Source of the DNA: JAGQSZ01 sp049647585
Lineage (GTDB): Bacteria; Actinomycetota; Acidimicrobiia; Acidimicrobiales; Microtrichaceae
Length of the DNA stretch: 64,000 bases
NCBI GenBank assembly: GCA_049647585.1
Contig: JBARXY010000028.1
Span: 62,001 to 126,000, forward strand
Reading direction: 5' to 3'
This document shows, piece by piece, positions 8,563 to 16,368 of the stretch. The notes beneath the pieces are model-generated. The model had not been told where the DNA came from. It searched no databases and saw nothing but the letters and a program-made list of their open reading frames with translations. The translations under genes and the position numbers were made by a program. Position 1 is the stretch's first letter; each line of letters begins with the position of its first letter.

Positions 8563-9463
8563 CTGGGGCTTCCGGCGAGTCCTCGCGGTAGTAGCCGAGA
8601 AAGATCTCCTCGAGGTCAGCGTCGCGGCTCTGCAGGTTGACTATTCCCATGCTCATTACCGTCGCAAGTACCGGGTCTACCGTGCCTTCGTAGGCGACGC
8701 TGAAGTGGCGCCCGGATCCCGTGACCTCGCGGACTCCATCTACATTTCTAAGCAGTTCGGCATTGACGTCACCGCCGAATTCCAGGTCCAGTCGTCGGAT
8801 GGCCTTGGACTTCAGGTCATCCATGGACGCGACTTCGATCAGCCGGCCCTTGCGGATGATCCCGACCCGGTCGGCCACCCTGTCGACTTCTGACAGCGCG
8901 TGGCTCGATAGGAACACGGTGCGCCCCTCACTGCGGGTCTCGAGGATCAGGTGGTGCAGTTCCTCCTGGACCAACGGATCGAGTCCTGTACTCGGCTCGT
9001 CCAGGATGACCAGTTCCGGTCTGTGCATGAAGGCCTGGATCAGGCCGACCTTCTGACGATTTCCCGATGAATAGTCGCCGCATCTTCGGGACAGATCAGC
9101 GTCGAATCTCTCGGCCAGAGCCGCAATCGCCGCGGGATCCACGCCTCCCCGCAGCTTTGCGAAGTAGTCGATCACCTCTTGGCCGGTCAGGTTTGGATAC
9201 AGGGCCAGGTCTCCCGGAAGAAACCCCGTCCGACGTCGGATCTCGATCGAATCTCGCCGACTGTCCATGCCGAGGATCGTCGCCGTCCCGCTACTCGGGT
9301 GTGCCAGGTCAAGCAGACACCGGATCGTCGTGGACTTGCCCGCCCCGTTGGGACCGAGAAAGCCGAACACCTCGGCGGTGTGGACCTCGAGGTCGATCGC
9401 GTCGACGGCTGTGACCTGGCGATATTTCTTGGTCAGTCGATCCGTCGCGATCGCGTTGGTCAT
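8552..9463 (-). CDS. ABC transporter ATP-binding protein (ABC-2 exporter type)
   Basis: A 303-aa ATPase: Walker A GPNGAGKST, a signature variant YSSGNRQKV, Walker B LVILDEPSTGLDP, and switch His in SSHALSE. The SSGN form (rather than SGGQ) is common in this exporter subfamily. The start was set at ATG 9463, with AGGGGA 8 nt upstream. It is the first gene of a two-gene operon with the duplicated permease. The 190 nt upstream (9464-9654) show no gene. Confidence 0.92.
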   Translation of the reverse strand: MTNAIATDRLTKKYRQVTAVDAIDLEVHTAEVFGFLGPNGAGKSTTIRCLLDLAHPSSGTATILGMDSRRDSIEIRRRTGFLPGDLALYPNLTGQEVIDYFAKLRGGVDPAAIAALAERFDADLSRRCGDYSSGNRQKVGLIQAFMHRPELVILDEPSTGLDPLVQEELHHLILETRSEGRTVFLSSHALSEVDRVADRVGIIRKGRLIEVASMDDLKSKAIRRLDLEFGGDVNAELLRNVDGVREVTGSGRHFSVAYEGTVDPVLATVMSMGIVNLQSRDADLEEIFLGYYREDSPEAPDAS

Positions 9464-9654
9464 GCTGTGATCCCCTGTCCCCCTGTTCCGATGGGCGGAA
9501 GCGTAGTCAGCAGACTTCCCCACAATCACGGACGATCCGCGGACTGCAACCCATTGAGACAACCGGCTGGCTGAATCACCCCGGCTAGTACTTCCCGACG
9601 GCTGTGCCTTGGGCGGGCCTCAACGCCCACGGGCCGAGTAGGCCGACAACGCGC

Positions 9655-10464
9655 TCAGGAAGCCATTGATGCTTCTAGATTCGGACCGCCGGTTGTGCTG
9701 ACCAGGCGCACACGACGCAAGTCGTAGGTCGGGACGGTTATGGTCCCGCGCCACTCGTCCAACCCGTCGGGTGACGAGTGGAGCACCCCAGCGGTATAGG
9801 GGTGGCCGGACTCGTAGTCGCACTCGACCCGGTAGCTACCAGCAGGTACGGCTGAATCAAGGGAAACGACCAGTTCGGCGTCGCTTCCCTGCGAACCGGA
9901 AGACCCGGTGGTTGTGTCCAACGTGACCCGTCCGATGTCCGCACCGTCGGGCGTACGCAGCACTCCTTCGAGTCGATTGGCGCTTGTCTGGGCGATCTCA
10001 TTGCTGGCTGGCCTGGCCCCATCGTGGCCAACGAGTGCCACCACTCCGAGTATTCCGGCGATTACGAGCAGCGTCGCGACAGCACCACTCAGCACGCGCG
10101 CACGCCGATTTCCGAGGAGTGGTACCAACAGTGAGGTCGTCCGGTCCTGTGGGGTCCCGGCAAGACCGGTGTCCGGCACCCCTTCCTCGCTTACGACCTC
10201 TCCGTTCACGGCGTCACTTGCGACGGTGTCGGTGGTCCTGGCGAAGGTCTTGAGGACACGATCCTCGAAACCTGTCGGCGGGTCCTCCGAGGGCGCAATG
10301 GACATGAGCGCATCGAGTGCAGCCGTGAGACCGGAGAGCTCCCGGCGACATGCAGGGCAGTCCGTCAGATGCTCGAGTGCGACAGCGCGCTCATCCCCGA
10401 CTGCTATACCGAGGGCGAGTTCGACGGCGATCTCGCGACAACTGTCGCAGTCAGCGGCAGTCAC
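9655..10464 (-). CDS. Membrane anti-sigma factor with zinc-binding domain
   Basis: A 269-aa RskA-like protein. The N-terminus carries the ZAS motif, H32-x3-C36-x2-C39 (EHLTDCPACRREL), which binds the sigma factor. A single membrane helix follows near residue 145-165 (LSGAVATLLVIAGILGVVALVG) with an outside domain of about 100 aa. It overlaps the upstream ECF sigma gene by 4 nt (ATGA), the standard arrangement for a co-regulated pair. The signal sensed is unknown; the divergent copper-protein-like lipoprotein hints at envelope redox or metal stress. Confidence 0.9.
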   Translation of the reverse strand: MTAADCDSCREIAVELALGIAVGDERAVALEHLTDCPACRRELSGLTAALDALMSIAPSEDPPTGFEDRVLKTFARTTDTVASDAVNGEVVSEEGVPDTGLAGTPQDRTTSLLVPLLGNRRARVLSGAVATLLVIAGILGVVALVGHDGARPASNEIAQTSANRLEGVLRTPDGADIGRVTLDTTTGSSGSQGSDAELVVSLDSAVPAGSYRVECDYESGHPYTAGVLHSSPDGLDEWRGTITVPTYDLRRVRLVSTTGGPNLEASMAS

Positions 10465-11075
10465 CGGAGCACCTCGTCATCGACCAATTCCTCGTTGAGC
10501 AATTCCCGGATCCGGCGCAGCCCCGAACGGATGCGCGTCTTGGCCGTTCCCAACGGGATCGACTCGATCTCGGCAACTTCGGCCGCGGTCCGACCGTAGA
10601 GGGCCGCCAGTACAACCGAACGACGTTGCTCGACCGGCACAATGCCGAGGGCTCGGGTCACCCGGTCAACCGTCATTGCATGCTCGACATCCTGCGACGG
10701 TGACTGGCGAGTAGAGGCACCGAGCAGGGACTCGAGCGCGGCCGGATCGACTGCTACCGATCGGCGCATGCGGACTGCATCGATCGCAGCGTTGCGAGCG
10801 ATGGTTAGTACCCATGGAGCGACGGCCCCTCTGCGGGCGTCGAAGCCCCCTGCGTGTCGCCAGACGCGCACGAACGTCTCTTGGGCTACGTCCTCCGCGG
10901 CTTGGCGGTCGCCGAGGATCAGGATGGCCACGCCAAAGACACGGTGCTGGAATCTGCGGACGAAAGTGCGCGCCGAGGCCTCGTCACCGAGCGAAATTCC
11001 GGCGAGAAGGGCTTCATCGGAGGCGAGGCTCACTCCGTGTATACGGCCCGAGACATCATCGGGATTGCGTGACAC
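10461..11075 (-). CDS. ECF-family RNA polymerase sigma factor
   Basis: A 204-aa group 4 sigma factor. Region 2 is visible (QHRVFGVAILILGDRQAAEDVAQETFVRVWR), as is region 4 (VVLAALYGRTAAEVAEIESIPLGTAKTRIRSGLRRIRELL). The start is GTG at 11075. The downstream anti-sigma gene overlaps it by 4 nt. Resemblance is to the SigK/SigL group often paired with RskA. A candidate promoter just upstream has an ECF-like form, so autoregulation is likely. Confidence 0.93.
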   Translation of the reverse strand: MSRNPDDVSGRIHGVSLASDEALLAGISLGDEASARTFVRRFQHRVFGVAILILGDRQAAEDVAQETFVRVWRHAGGFDARRGAVAPWVLTIARNAAIDAVRMRRSVAVDPAALESLLGASTRQSPSQDVEHAMTVDRVTRALGIVPVEQRRSVVLAALYGRTAAEVAEIESIPLGTAKTRIRSGLRRIRELLNEELVDDEVLR

Positions 11076-11102
11076 GAAAAGAACCTACGCCGCAATCCAC
11101 CC

Positions 11103-11129
11103 GACGTCATGGGCCGTAGTGCTGTTGCC
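11103..11129 (-). promoter_or_regulatory. Candidate ECF-type promoter for the sigma/anti-sigma operon
   Basis: The minus strand reads GGCAAC (11124-11129), 17 nt, then CGTC (11103-11106), close to the GGAAC-N17-CGTC form used by many ECF sigma factors, with the sigma start 28 nt further on. The -10 lies in the palindrome GACGTC (11103-11108), so the same element could serve the divergent lipoprotein gene, preceded by GAAC at 11081-11084. A single match, not proof. Confidence 0.35.
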
Positions 11130-11170
11130 GGCAGATCACCGGCGCCACGTCGCAATTCGAGGAGTCCACC

Positions 11171-11647
11171 ATGTCACGACACCGCATACTCATTGGAGCT
11201 TTCGCAATCTGGGCCACACTTGCACTCGCTGGATGCGGCAGCAGCGACTCATCCGGCACCGCCGCTAGCGGCGGCGACCGATCGACTACTACTGCCGAGA
11301 CCAAATCCACTGCAGCGCCGGTAGAGCTGAGTGGCGAGGTCAACAACAAGGGGACCAAGGACATCTCGGGCGAAGGCACTAGAACCAAGGTCGACATCGA
11401 GGTGGACGACAACTACTTCAGCCCGACCTATATCCAGGCGGCTCCTGGGGCAACCGTGACGGTCAAGCTCGAGAACGAGGGCAAGGCCGCACACACCTTC
11501 ACTCTCGATGACTCCAGCGTCGACCAGACGCTCCAGCCAGGTGACGAAGCCACGGTCACCGTCAAGGTGCCGGCGAGCGGCTCGCTCCGCTTCTCGTGCA
11601 ACTTCCATGGTGCGATGGGTATGCAGGGAGCGTTCTTCACGACCTGA
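11171..11647 (+). CDS. Cupredoxin-like lipoprotein
   Basis: A 158-aa exported lipoprotein: signal peptide with lipobox LALAGC, a Ser/Thr/Ala-rich linker, then a cupredoxin (plastocyanin-like) domain. Candidate type 1 copper ligands are His in KAAHTF and Cys/His/Met in FSCNFHGAMGMQG, so copper binding is likely but not certain. The RBS is GAGGAG 7 nt upstream of the ATG. It is divergent from the ECF sigma operon with 95 nt between starts and is a good candidate target of that sigma factor. It probably acts as a membrane-tethered electron carrier or copper buffer outside the cell. Confidence 0.85.
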   Translation: MSRHRILIGAFAIWATLALAGCGSSDSSGTAASGGDRSTTTAETKSTAAPVELSGEVNNKGTKDISGEGTRTKVDIEVDDNYFSPTYIQAAPGATVTVKLENEGKAAHTFTLDDSSVDQTLQPGDEATVTVKVPASGSLRFSCNFHGAMGMQGAFFTT

Positions 11648-11730
11648 GTTATCCGATGCGGCGAAGCTGACCGCGCCCTCCGCGTGGTTCTTCCGGTCGA
11701 GGCGGCCTACCGCCGCTGCAAGAGGTTCGA

Positions 11731-14163
11731 TCAGCCCTCGCGGGCCATGTTGGTGAAGAGGGTGCAGTAATCGAGGAACACCAATCGCGTCGTACCGGTC
11801 GACCCGGCACGGTGCTTGGCGACGATCACTTCGGCTGTGTCCTTGTCGGTCGTATCCGGGTTGTAGACCTCGTCGCGGTAGAGGAACATCACCACGTCGG
11901 CGTCCTGCTCGATCGAGTTGTGAACCACAACACCGTTGGCGACGAAGTTGTGGGTACCGAGCACGGTCGCGTCGAACACCTCTTGGTCTCCTACGGATGT
12001 GATCTCGACCACTTCGTCCCAGAACACGTCCGAGGTGGCGAGCGCCGCCAACTGCTTGGACTCGGTCACTTCGGCAATACGTGCAAGGCGGGAGCGACTC
12101 GAGCAGCGGGGGCGAGCGTCGGTCCCCAGCAGGTACCCGCCGCAATACTGCTCGCCGAGTGCTTCAGCCAGACCTCGCTGGGTCATCTCTGAGCTCTCCA
12201 GTGCCACGAGGATCTGTTCCTTGACACCGCTGGGAATCGTGTCGACGTTGGGATTTCCGACCGTGTCTCCCAAGGACGACAGCGCCTGGGCGACCAGACG
12301 CCCGCGCTCCCCTGCCACTCCGATCCTGGTGAGAAAGCGTCGCTGATGTTCGACCCCGTGTATCCACAGCCTCCAACGAGGCTTTCGTGGACCGACGTTG
12401 GTGATCCGGCACTGCACCCCGAAGCGGGCGAGCAGAAGTTGCAGGTCGTCTATCAGACGGCGATGCGGCGTCGTGGCCGTTAGCCGTACATGAGGGCGTC
12501 CACGCAATTCGCTGACACCGAGGGATCCGACCCGCCCGAAGACTTGGGCCAGGACGCTCGACAGCTGCTCATCAACGAGGTTGAACACCTCTGGGACAAC
12601 CGCGCCTGAGCGCACCGATTGTTCGGCCATCTGTTCCAGGACGAGGCTGGCGTTGTCACCAGTGACGACCCGAAGGTTCTCGGGGCTGTCGAGCTGGCGG
12701 GGCGCCGCGATCCGGCAACCGACGGAAAGTTCGTCCAGACGCGCCCAGCCGTTGACGGTCCTGAAGGGATGATTGGCGGTGGCAGTCACCTCGCGACCCG
12801 AAGCCAACCGCATCCGGAACGCCTCCTTGGTGCCACTCGGGAACGCGTGGGTCATGGTTGCGGGAACAAGTTTCCAGTCATCGTCAAGTGACCAGACTGG
12901 AACGTCGCTCTCGCCGCTTGCCATCAACTCACCGAGTGTCACCTCGGTGTTGTCATCGGCGCGCAGGACACGTGTGTCGGCGATCAGGCAACCTGATTCA
13001 CGAAGGTCCGACAGCATCGGCCGGCGATCCGCGCGCTGTTCAAGCTGACGCGAGAGCTGCGACAGGGCCATGACCGGAGCCTCGAGTTCACGGGCAAGGA
13101 CCTTGAGGCCACGGCTGATCTCGGAAACCTCGACCTGGCGGCTCTCGGCAGAACCACGCCCCGACATCAACTGGAGGTAGTCCACGACGATCAGGCCGAG
13201 CGGCTCGCCCAACCGGTCCTGGAGACGCCGGGCCTTGGAACGAATTTCGGTGACGGTCAGCGCCGGGTTGTCATCGATCCAGAGCTTGCCCTCGCCCAGA
13301 CGCCCGATGGCCTTGGTGATCTTGGTCCAGTCCGCGTCGGTCAGTCGGCCGGTCCGCAGCTTTGTGGAGTCGATCCGCGCTTCGGCGGCGATCAGACGCT
13401 GGGTCAGTTCCAGGTGGCCCATTTCGAGAGAGAAGAACAGCACCGGACGCTGCTCGCGCACCGCGGCGTGGGCGGCCAGGCCGAGTGCGAAGGCTGTCTT
13501 GCCCATCGCTGGTCTGGCACCGACGACCAGCAGTGCTCCGGGTTGCAGTCCGGCGAGCTTCATGTCCAGGTCGACATAGCCGGTCGGCGTCCCCGTGATG
13601 GAGTCGCCGTTCTCGAACAGTTCTTCGAGTCGTTCGATGCTCTGTTTGAGCAGCGGACTCAACTCGGACATCGTGTCCGCGTTGCGACGCTGGGCGACCG
13701 AGAACATCAGGCTCTCGGCGGAGTCGATCGTCTTGTCTATGTCGTCAAGTGGCGAGTAGCCGAGTTCGGCCACGTCGTTGGCGGTGGTGATGAGCCGCCG
13801 CAGCAGAGCCTTCTCTTCGACGATCTTGGCGTAGTGCTGGGCGTTGGTGATCGCAGGCGTGCGGGTCTGCAAGCTGATGAGCGTTGCCGGTCCTCCGACC
13901 GCTTCGAGCAGTCCTGCCTGGCCAAGTTCGTCGGCGACCGTTACCGGATCGATTCCTTCACCCTTGGAATAGAGGGCAAGGATTGCGTCGAAAATGTGGC
14001 GGTGCGCCGGTCGATAGAAGTCCTCGATGGTGACAAGTCCTGCCGCGGCGGAAATCGCCTGCTCGCTGAGCAGCATCGCGCCGAGCAGAGATTCCTCGGC
14101 ATCCAGACTGTGTGGTGGTACTCGTAGGCGCGAGGTGTCGGGCCGGTCGGGCGCTTGGGTCAT
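11731..14163 (-). CDS. dnaB: Replicative DNA helicase DnaB, interrupted by an intein
   Basis: An 810-aa precursor. Exteins: residues 1-391 (primase-binding N-domain, RecA-like fold with Walker A GARPAMGKTAF and LIVVDYLQLM) and 750-810 (SIEQDADVVMFLYRDEVY... to the C-terminus). Between RESG and SIEQDAD sits a 358-residue intein (see separate entry), so mature DnaB would be about 452 aa, normal for the family. DnaB unwinds DNA at the fork as a hexamer. It lies downstream of rpsF-ssb-rpsR-rplI as in Mycobacterium tuberculosis, whose dnaB also carries an intein. A terminator separates it from rplI. Confidence 0.97.
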   Translation of the reverse strand: MTQAPDRPDTSRLRVPPHSLDAEESLLGAMLLSEQAISAAAGLVTIEDFYRPAHRHIFDAILALYSKGEGIDPVTVADELGQAGLLEAVGGPATLISLQTRTPAITNAQHYAKIVEEKALLRRLITTANDVAELGYSPLDDIDKTIDSAESLMFSVAQRRNADTMSELSPLLKQSIERLEELFENGDSITGTPTGYVDLDMKLAGLQPGALLVVGARPAMGKTAFALGLAAHAAVREQRPVLFFSLEMGHLELTQRLIAAEARIDSTKLRTGRLTDADWTKITKAIGRLGEGKLWIDDNPALTVTEIRSKARRLQDRLGEPLGLIVVDYLQLMSGRGSAESRQVEVSEISRGLKVLARELEAPVMALSQLSRQLEQRADRRPMLSDLRESGCLIADTRVLRADDNTEVTLGELMASGESDVPVWSLDDDWKLVPATMTHAFPSGTKEAFRMRLASGREVTATANHPFRTVNGWARLDELSVGCRIAAPRQLDSPENLRVVTGDNASLVLEQMAEQSVRSGAVVPEVFNLVDEQLSSVLAQVFGRVGSLGVSELRGRPHVRLTATTPHRRLIDDLQLLLARFGVQCRITNVGPRKPRWRLWIHGVEHQRRFLTRIGVAGERGRLVAQALSSLGDTVGNPNVDTIPSGVKEQILVALESSEMTQRGLAEALGEQYCGGYLLGTDARPRCSSRSRLARIAEVTESKQLAALATSDVFWDEVVEITSVGDQEVFDATVLGTHNFVANGVVVHNSIEQDADVVMFLYRDEVYNPDTTDKDTAEVIVAKHRAGSTGTTRLVFLDYCTLFTNMAREG
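11917..12990 (-). mobile_element. DnaB intein (358 aa), homing endonuclease apparently degenerate
   Basis: Residues C392 to N749 of the precursor. Splicing motifs are complete: nucleophile Cys1 in block A (CLIADTRVL), block B with TxxH (TANHPF), block F (VVEITSVGDQEVFDATV), and block G ending His-Asn (VANGVVVHN) followed by Ser+1. Splicing should therefore work. The middle region is long enough for a LAGLIDADG endonuclease, but the expected motif reads LAQVFGRVGS, with the catalytic Asp replaced. The insertion point (RESG/SIEQ) is the one used by the Synechocystis and Rhodothermus DnaB inteins. Confidence 0.92.
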
Positions 14164-14398
14164 CGTGGATCTGGGAGCTGCGTCATCGGGGACAATCTTC
14201 CGCTGAAAGGCCTGTGGGGAGTAAGTCCCGAAACCCTGTTAATTGCCTGTGGATCCGGTACTGCGCCCGGGGGACGACCTGTGGGTGAATGGGTCGAGTC
14301 TGTGAACAACCTTCCAGATGGGTGTGACAATGGGAGCCGACGCCATCCGTGGCCGGCCCGACGAACCCAACACCGATCGCGGACGTTGGGGAAAACGA

Positions 14399-14436
14399 CG
14401 AAGGCCGCCCCGAGTGAACACTCGGAGCGGCCTTCG
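14399..14436 (-). terminator. Rho-independent terminator after rplI
   Basis: An 18-bp inverted repeat with one mismatch and a 2-nt loop (14399-14416 / 14419-14436), followed on the minus strand by TCGTTTTCC. It sits 16 nt after the rplI stop and separates rpsF-ssb-rpsR-rplI from dnaB. The rest of 14164-14452 has no gene. Confidence 0.75.
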
Positions 14437-14452
14437 ACAATCACATTGGCGA

Positions 14453-14911
14453 CTACTGGTCCGCGACAACCTCAAGGGTGACCGGGAACTGGACGTCGAC
14501 GTGAAGGCGAGCGGTCGCCTGATGCGTGCCCACCTCCTTGATGTGCTCATCGATGTGGATCACCTTGCGGTCGAGGTCGATGCCGGTCTGGGCGAGGATT
14601 GCCTCGACCACATCAGTCTCGGTGATCGAACCGAAGAGTCGACCGGTTCCACCGACACGGGCCTCGATGCGGATGGTGCGTGCAACGAGAACCTTGGCGA
14701 TGTCCTCGCCGGCCTCGCGGTCACGTGCATCCTTGATGTCGCGGGACTGACGCATGACGGCAGCTTGGGAGATGGCGCCCTCGGTGGCGGGGAACGCAAG
14801 TCCCTTCGGCTCGAGGAAGTTACGTGAATAGCCCTTGCTGACGTCGACGACGTCGCCGCGCTTGCCAAGTCCATCCACGTCGGAGCGGAGTATGACCTTG
14901 AGTTCCTTCAC
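14453..14911 (-). CDS. rplI: 50S ribosomal protein L9
   Basis: A 152-aa L9. The N-terminal domain carries the signature region (VDGLGKRGDVVDVSKGYSRNFLEPKGLA), then the long connecting helix (residues about 40-75) and the C-terminal rRNA-binding domain. L9 binds 23S rRNA near the L1 stalk and helps hold reading frame. Its ATG overlaps the stop of rpsR by 4 nt, so translation is coupled. Last gene of the rpsF operon before the terminator. Confidence 0.97.
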   Translation of the reverse strand: MKELKVILRSDVDGLGKRGDVVDVSKGYSRNFLEPKGLAFPATEGAISQAAVMRQSRDIKDARDREAGEDIAKVLVARTIRIEARVGGTGRLFGSITETDVVEAILAQTGIDLDRKVIHIDEHIKEVGTHQATARLHVDVQFPVTLEVVADQ

Positions 14912-15351
14912 TCTTCACCTCCGACTGTTTCGACTGCCTGAGCCTCGTCGGTGCCTTCGGATGTGATCCCGGCGAATTCCTCGGTCGACTCCTTCGGAGC
15001 GTCAGGGCTCTCGGAGCGGTCGCGACGTTCACGACGGTCATCGCCGTCGCGATCGCGGCCACGGCCGCCACGCTGGGTCGTCACACGGTTGGCGTAGGGA
15101 ATCAACGCCATTTCGCGAGCGTTCTTGATGGCCATCGCCACCGCGCTCTGCTGCTGGACGTTGTTGCCGGTCACCCGACGCGCACGGATCTTCGCACGGT
15201 CGGAGACGAACCTGCGGAGCAGGTTGACGTCCTTCCAGTCGACGTACTCGATCTTCTCGGAGTTGAGAACCGAGACCTTCTTCTTGAACTTGCGTCCGTT
15301 GTCCTTGCCCTTGCCCTTGCTGGGCGTGCGCTTCTGTTGCGACTTGGCCAT
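14908..15351 (-). CDS. rpsR: 30S ribosomal protein S18 with long charged C-terminal tail
   Basis: A 147-aa S18. The conserved core (about residues 22-90: KFKKKVSVLNSEKIEYVDWK ... RFVSDRAKIRARRVTG ... AIKNAREMALIPY) is normal, but about 55 extra residues follow: first Arg/Asp-rich (GGRGRDRDGDDRRERRDRSE), then acidic. Bacterial S18 is usually 75-90 aa. S18 pairs with S6 on the platform of the 30S subunit. The tail is probably disordered; its frame is kept up to the ATGA overlap with rplI, so it is not an obvious artefact. It follows ssb with a 1-nt overlap (TAATG). Confidence 0.95.
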   Translation of the reverse strand: MAKSQQKRTPSKGKGKDNGRKFKKKVSVLNSEKIEYVDWKDVNLLRRFVSDRAKIRARRVTGNNVQQQSAVAMAIKNAREMALIPYANRVTTQRGGRGRDRDGDDRRERRDRSESPDAPKESTEEFAGITSEGTDEAQAVETVGGEE

Positions 15352-15806
15352 TAGAACGGCTCCTCATCATCGTTGTATCCGCCGGCCGGGGGCTCCTGGG
15401 CCGGGGGCGGGGAGTTGAAGCCGCCGCCACTGCCGCCTTCGCGGCGCTCATTCTTGGTTACCTGCGCGGTTGCCCATCGCAGGCTTGGTCCGACCTCGTC
15501 GGCTACGACCTCGACCTTGGAGCGCTTGTCGCCCTGGTCGGTCTCCCACGAGCGCTGGTCCAGACGTCCGGTCACGATGACACGGGAGCCCTTGGTGAGG
15601 GACTCGGCCACGTTCTCGGCCATTTCACGCCAGCACACAATGTCGAAGAACGAGGTCTGCTCTTCCCATTCGTTGGTCTGCTGATTGCGCCAACGACGGT
15701 TGACGGCCAAACCGAAAGTCGCGACTGCGGCTCCGCTGGGAGTGAACCGGAGTTCGGGGTCCCGCGTGATGTTGCCGATGAGTTCGACTGTGTTTCCGAT
15801 TGCCAT
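15351..15806 (-). CDS. ssb: Single-stranded DNA-binding protein
   Basis: A 151-aa SSB. The N-terminal OB fold (VELIGNITRDPELRFTPSG, then FFDIVCWREMAENVAESLTKG and VIVTGRLDQRSWE) is followed by a Gly/Pro-rich linker and the acidic tip DDEEPF that recruits repair and replication partners. It protects ssDNA at forks. It lies between rpsF (14-nt gap) and rpsR (1-nt overlap), the widely conserved rpsF-ssb-rpsR order. Confidence 0.97.
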   Translation of the reverse strand: MAIGNTVELIGNITRDPELRFTPSGAAVATFGLAVNRRWRNQQTNEWEEQTSFFDIVCWREMAENVAESLTKGSRVIVTGRLDQRSWETDQGDKRSKVEVVADEVGPSLRWATAQVTKNERREGGSGGGFNSPPPAQEPPAGGYNDDEEPF

Positions 15807-15820
15807 TTTGTCCTCCTGGG

Positions 15821-16153
15821 TCAGCCCGCAGGGCTCAGAAGGCCACGCTTGATGGCTTCGGAGTCCGGCAGACGGAACAACTTGTGGCGGACGACCTCGT
15901 CCGCGAGTCGGAGGAAGCGATCAACCTCGTCCAGGTTGGCTGCCTCGGTCACAATCTCGAGGACCGAGTAGACACCTTCGGACTTCTTGTTGATCAGGTA
16001 GGCGAAGCGCCTACGACCCCAATGGTCGACCGTGGGAACGGTGCCACCATCGGCTTCGATCATTTCCTTTGCCTTGTTGACGATGCCCTTGCCGACGACG
16101 TCATCCACGTCGCCGTCAATAATGATCATCAACTCGTAAACGCGAGTTGTCAC
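15821..16153 (-). CDS. rpsF: 30S ribosomal protein S6
   Basis: A 110-aa S6: N-terminal RVYELMIIID, then WGRRRFAYLINKKSEGVYSVLEI, and a C-terminal LPDSEAIKRG region. It binds 16S rRNA as a heterodimer with S18, encoded two genes downstream. The start is GTG at 16153 with GGAGG 6 nt upstream. First gene of the rpsF-ssb-rpsR-rplI operon, with a structured leader. Confidence 0.97.
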   Translation of the reverse strand: MTTRVYELMIIIDGDVDDVVGKGIVNKAKEMIEADGGTVPTVDHWGRRRFAYLINKKSEGVYSVLEIVTEAANLDEVDRFLRLADEVVRHKLFRLPDSEAIKRGLLSPAG

Positions 16154-16170
16154 TAGGTTCCTCCCTATGG

Positions 16171-16214
16171 ACCTCGGCCCAGGTGGGCCGTCAGGGTCCT
16201 GCGATCTGCAGGAC
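16171..16214 (-). promoter_or_regulatory. Structured rpsF leader, possible S6:S18 control element
   Basis: Two stable hairpins lie 18-61 nt upstream of the rpsF start: CGGCCC-loop-GGGCCG within 16175-16190, and a perfect GTCCTGC-5 nt-GCAGGAC stem (16196-16214). In many bacteria the S6:S18 complex represses its own operon through a leader hairpin. I cannot show the conserved CCG-bearing motif, so the regulatory reading is inference. Confidence 0.3.
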
Positions 16215-16307
16215 AGGGTGTTCTGTTTCTATGCCCGTATCGAGGGGCATCGGTCCCCCTTCTGACAGAGGGACTTGGCAACCGTAGTCGCTGGGGTTCA
16301 AAAGGAG

Positions 16308-16363
16308 CCAACGGGGACCGGGTTTCCGATCGGGTCCGTGAACCCCCGACCCGTCTCCGTTGG
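16308..16363 (-). terminator. Terminator after panB
   Basis: Imperfect inverted repeat: 16308-16323 pairs with 16348-16363 (CCAACGG..GAC..GGGT against ACCCGTCTCCGTTGG), starting 6 nt after the panB stop. On the minus strand it is followed by CTCCTTTTG. It would separate panB from the rpsF operon. Confidence 0.5.
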
Positions 16364-16368
16364 GCCTC

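Noticed and set aside
11249..12145. 298-codon frame antisense to the dnaB 3-prime part and the cupredoxin gene
   Set aside because: Overlaps two well-supported genes and has no domain; Arg-rich composition of a shadow frame.
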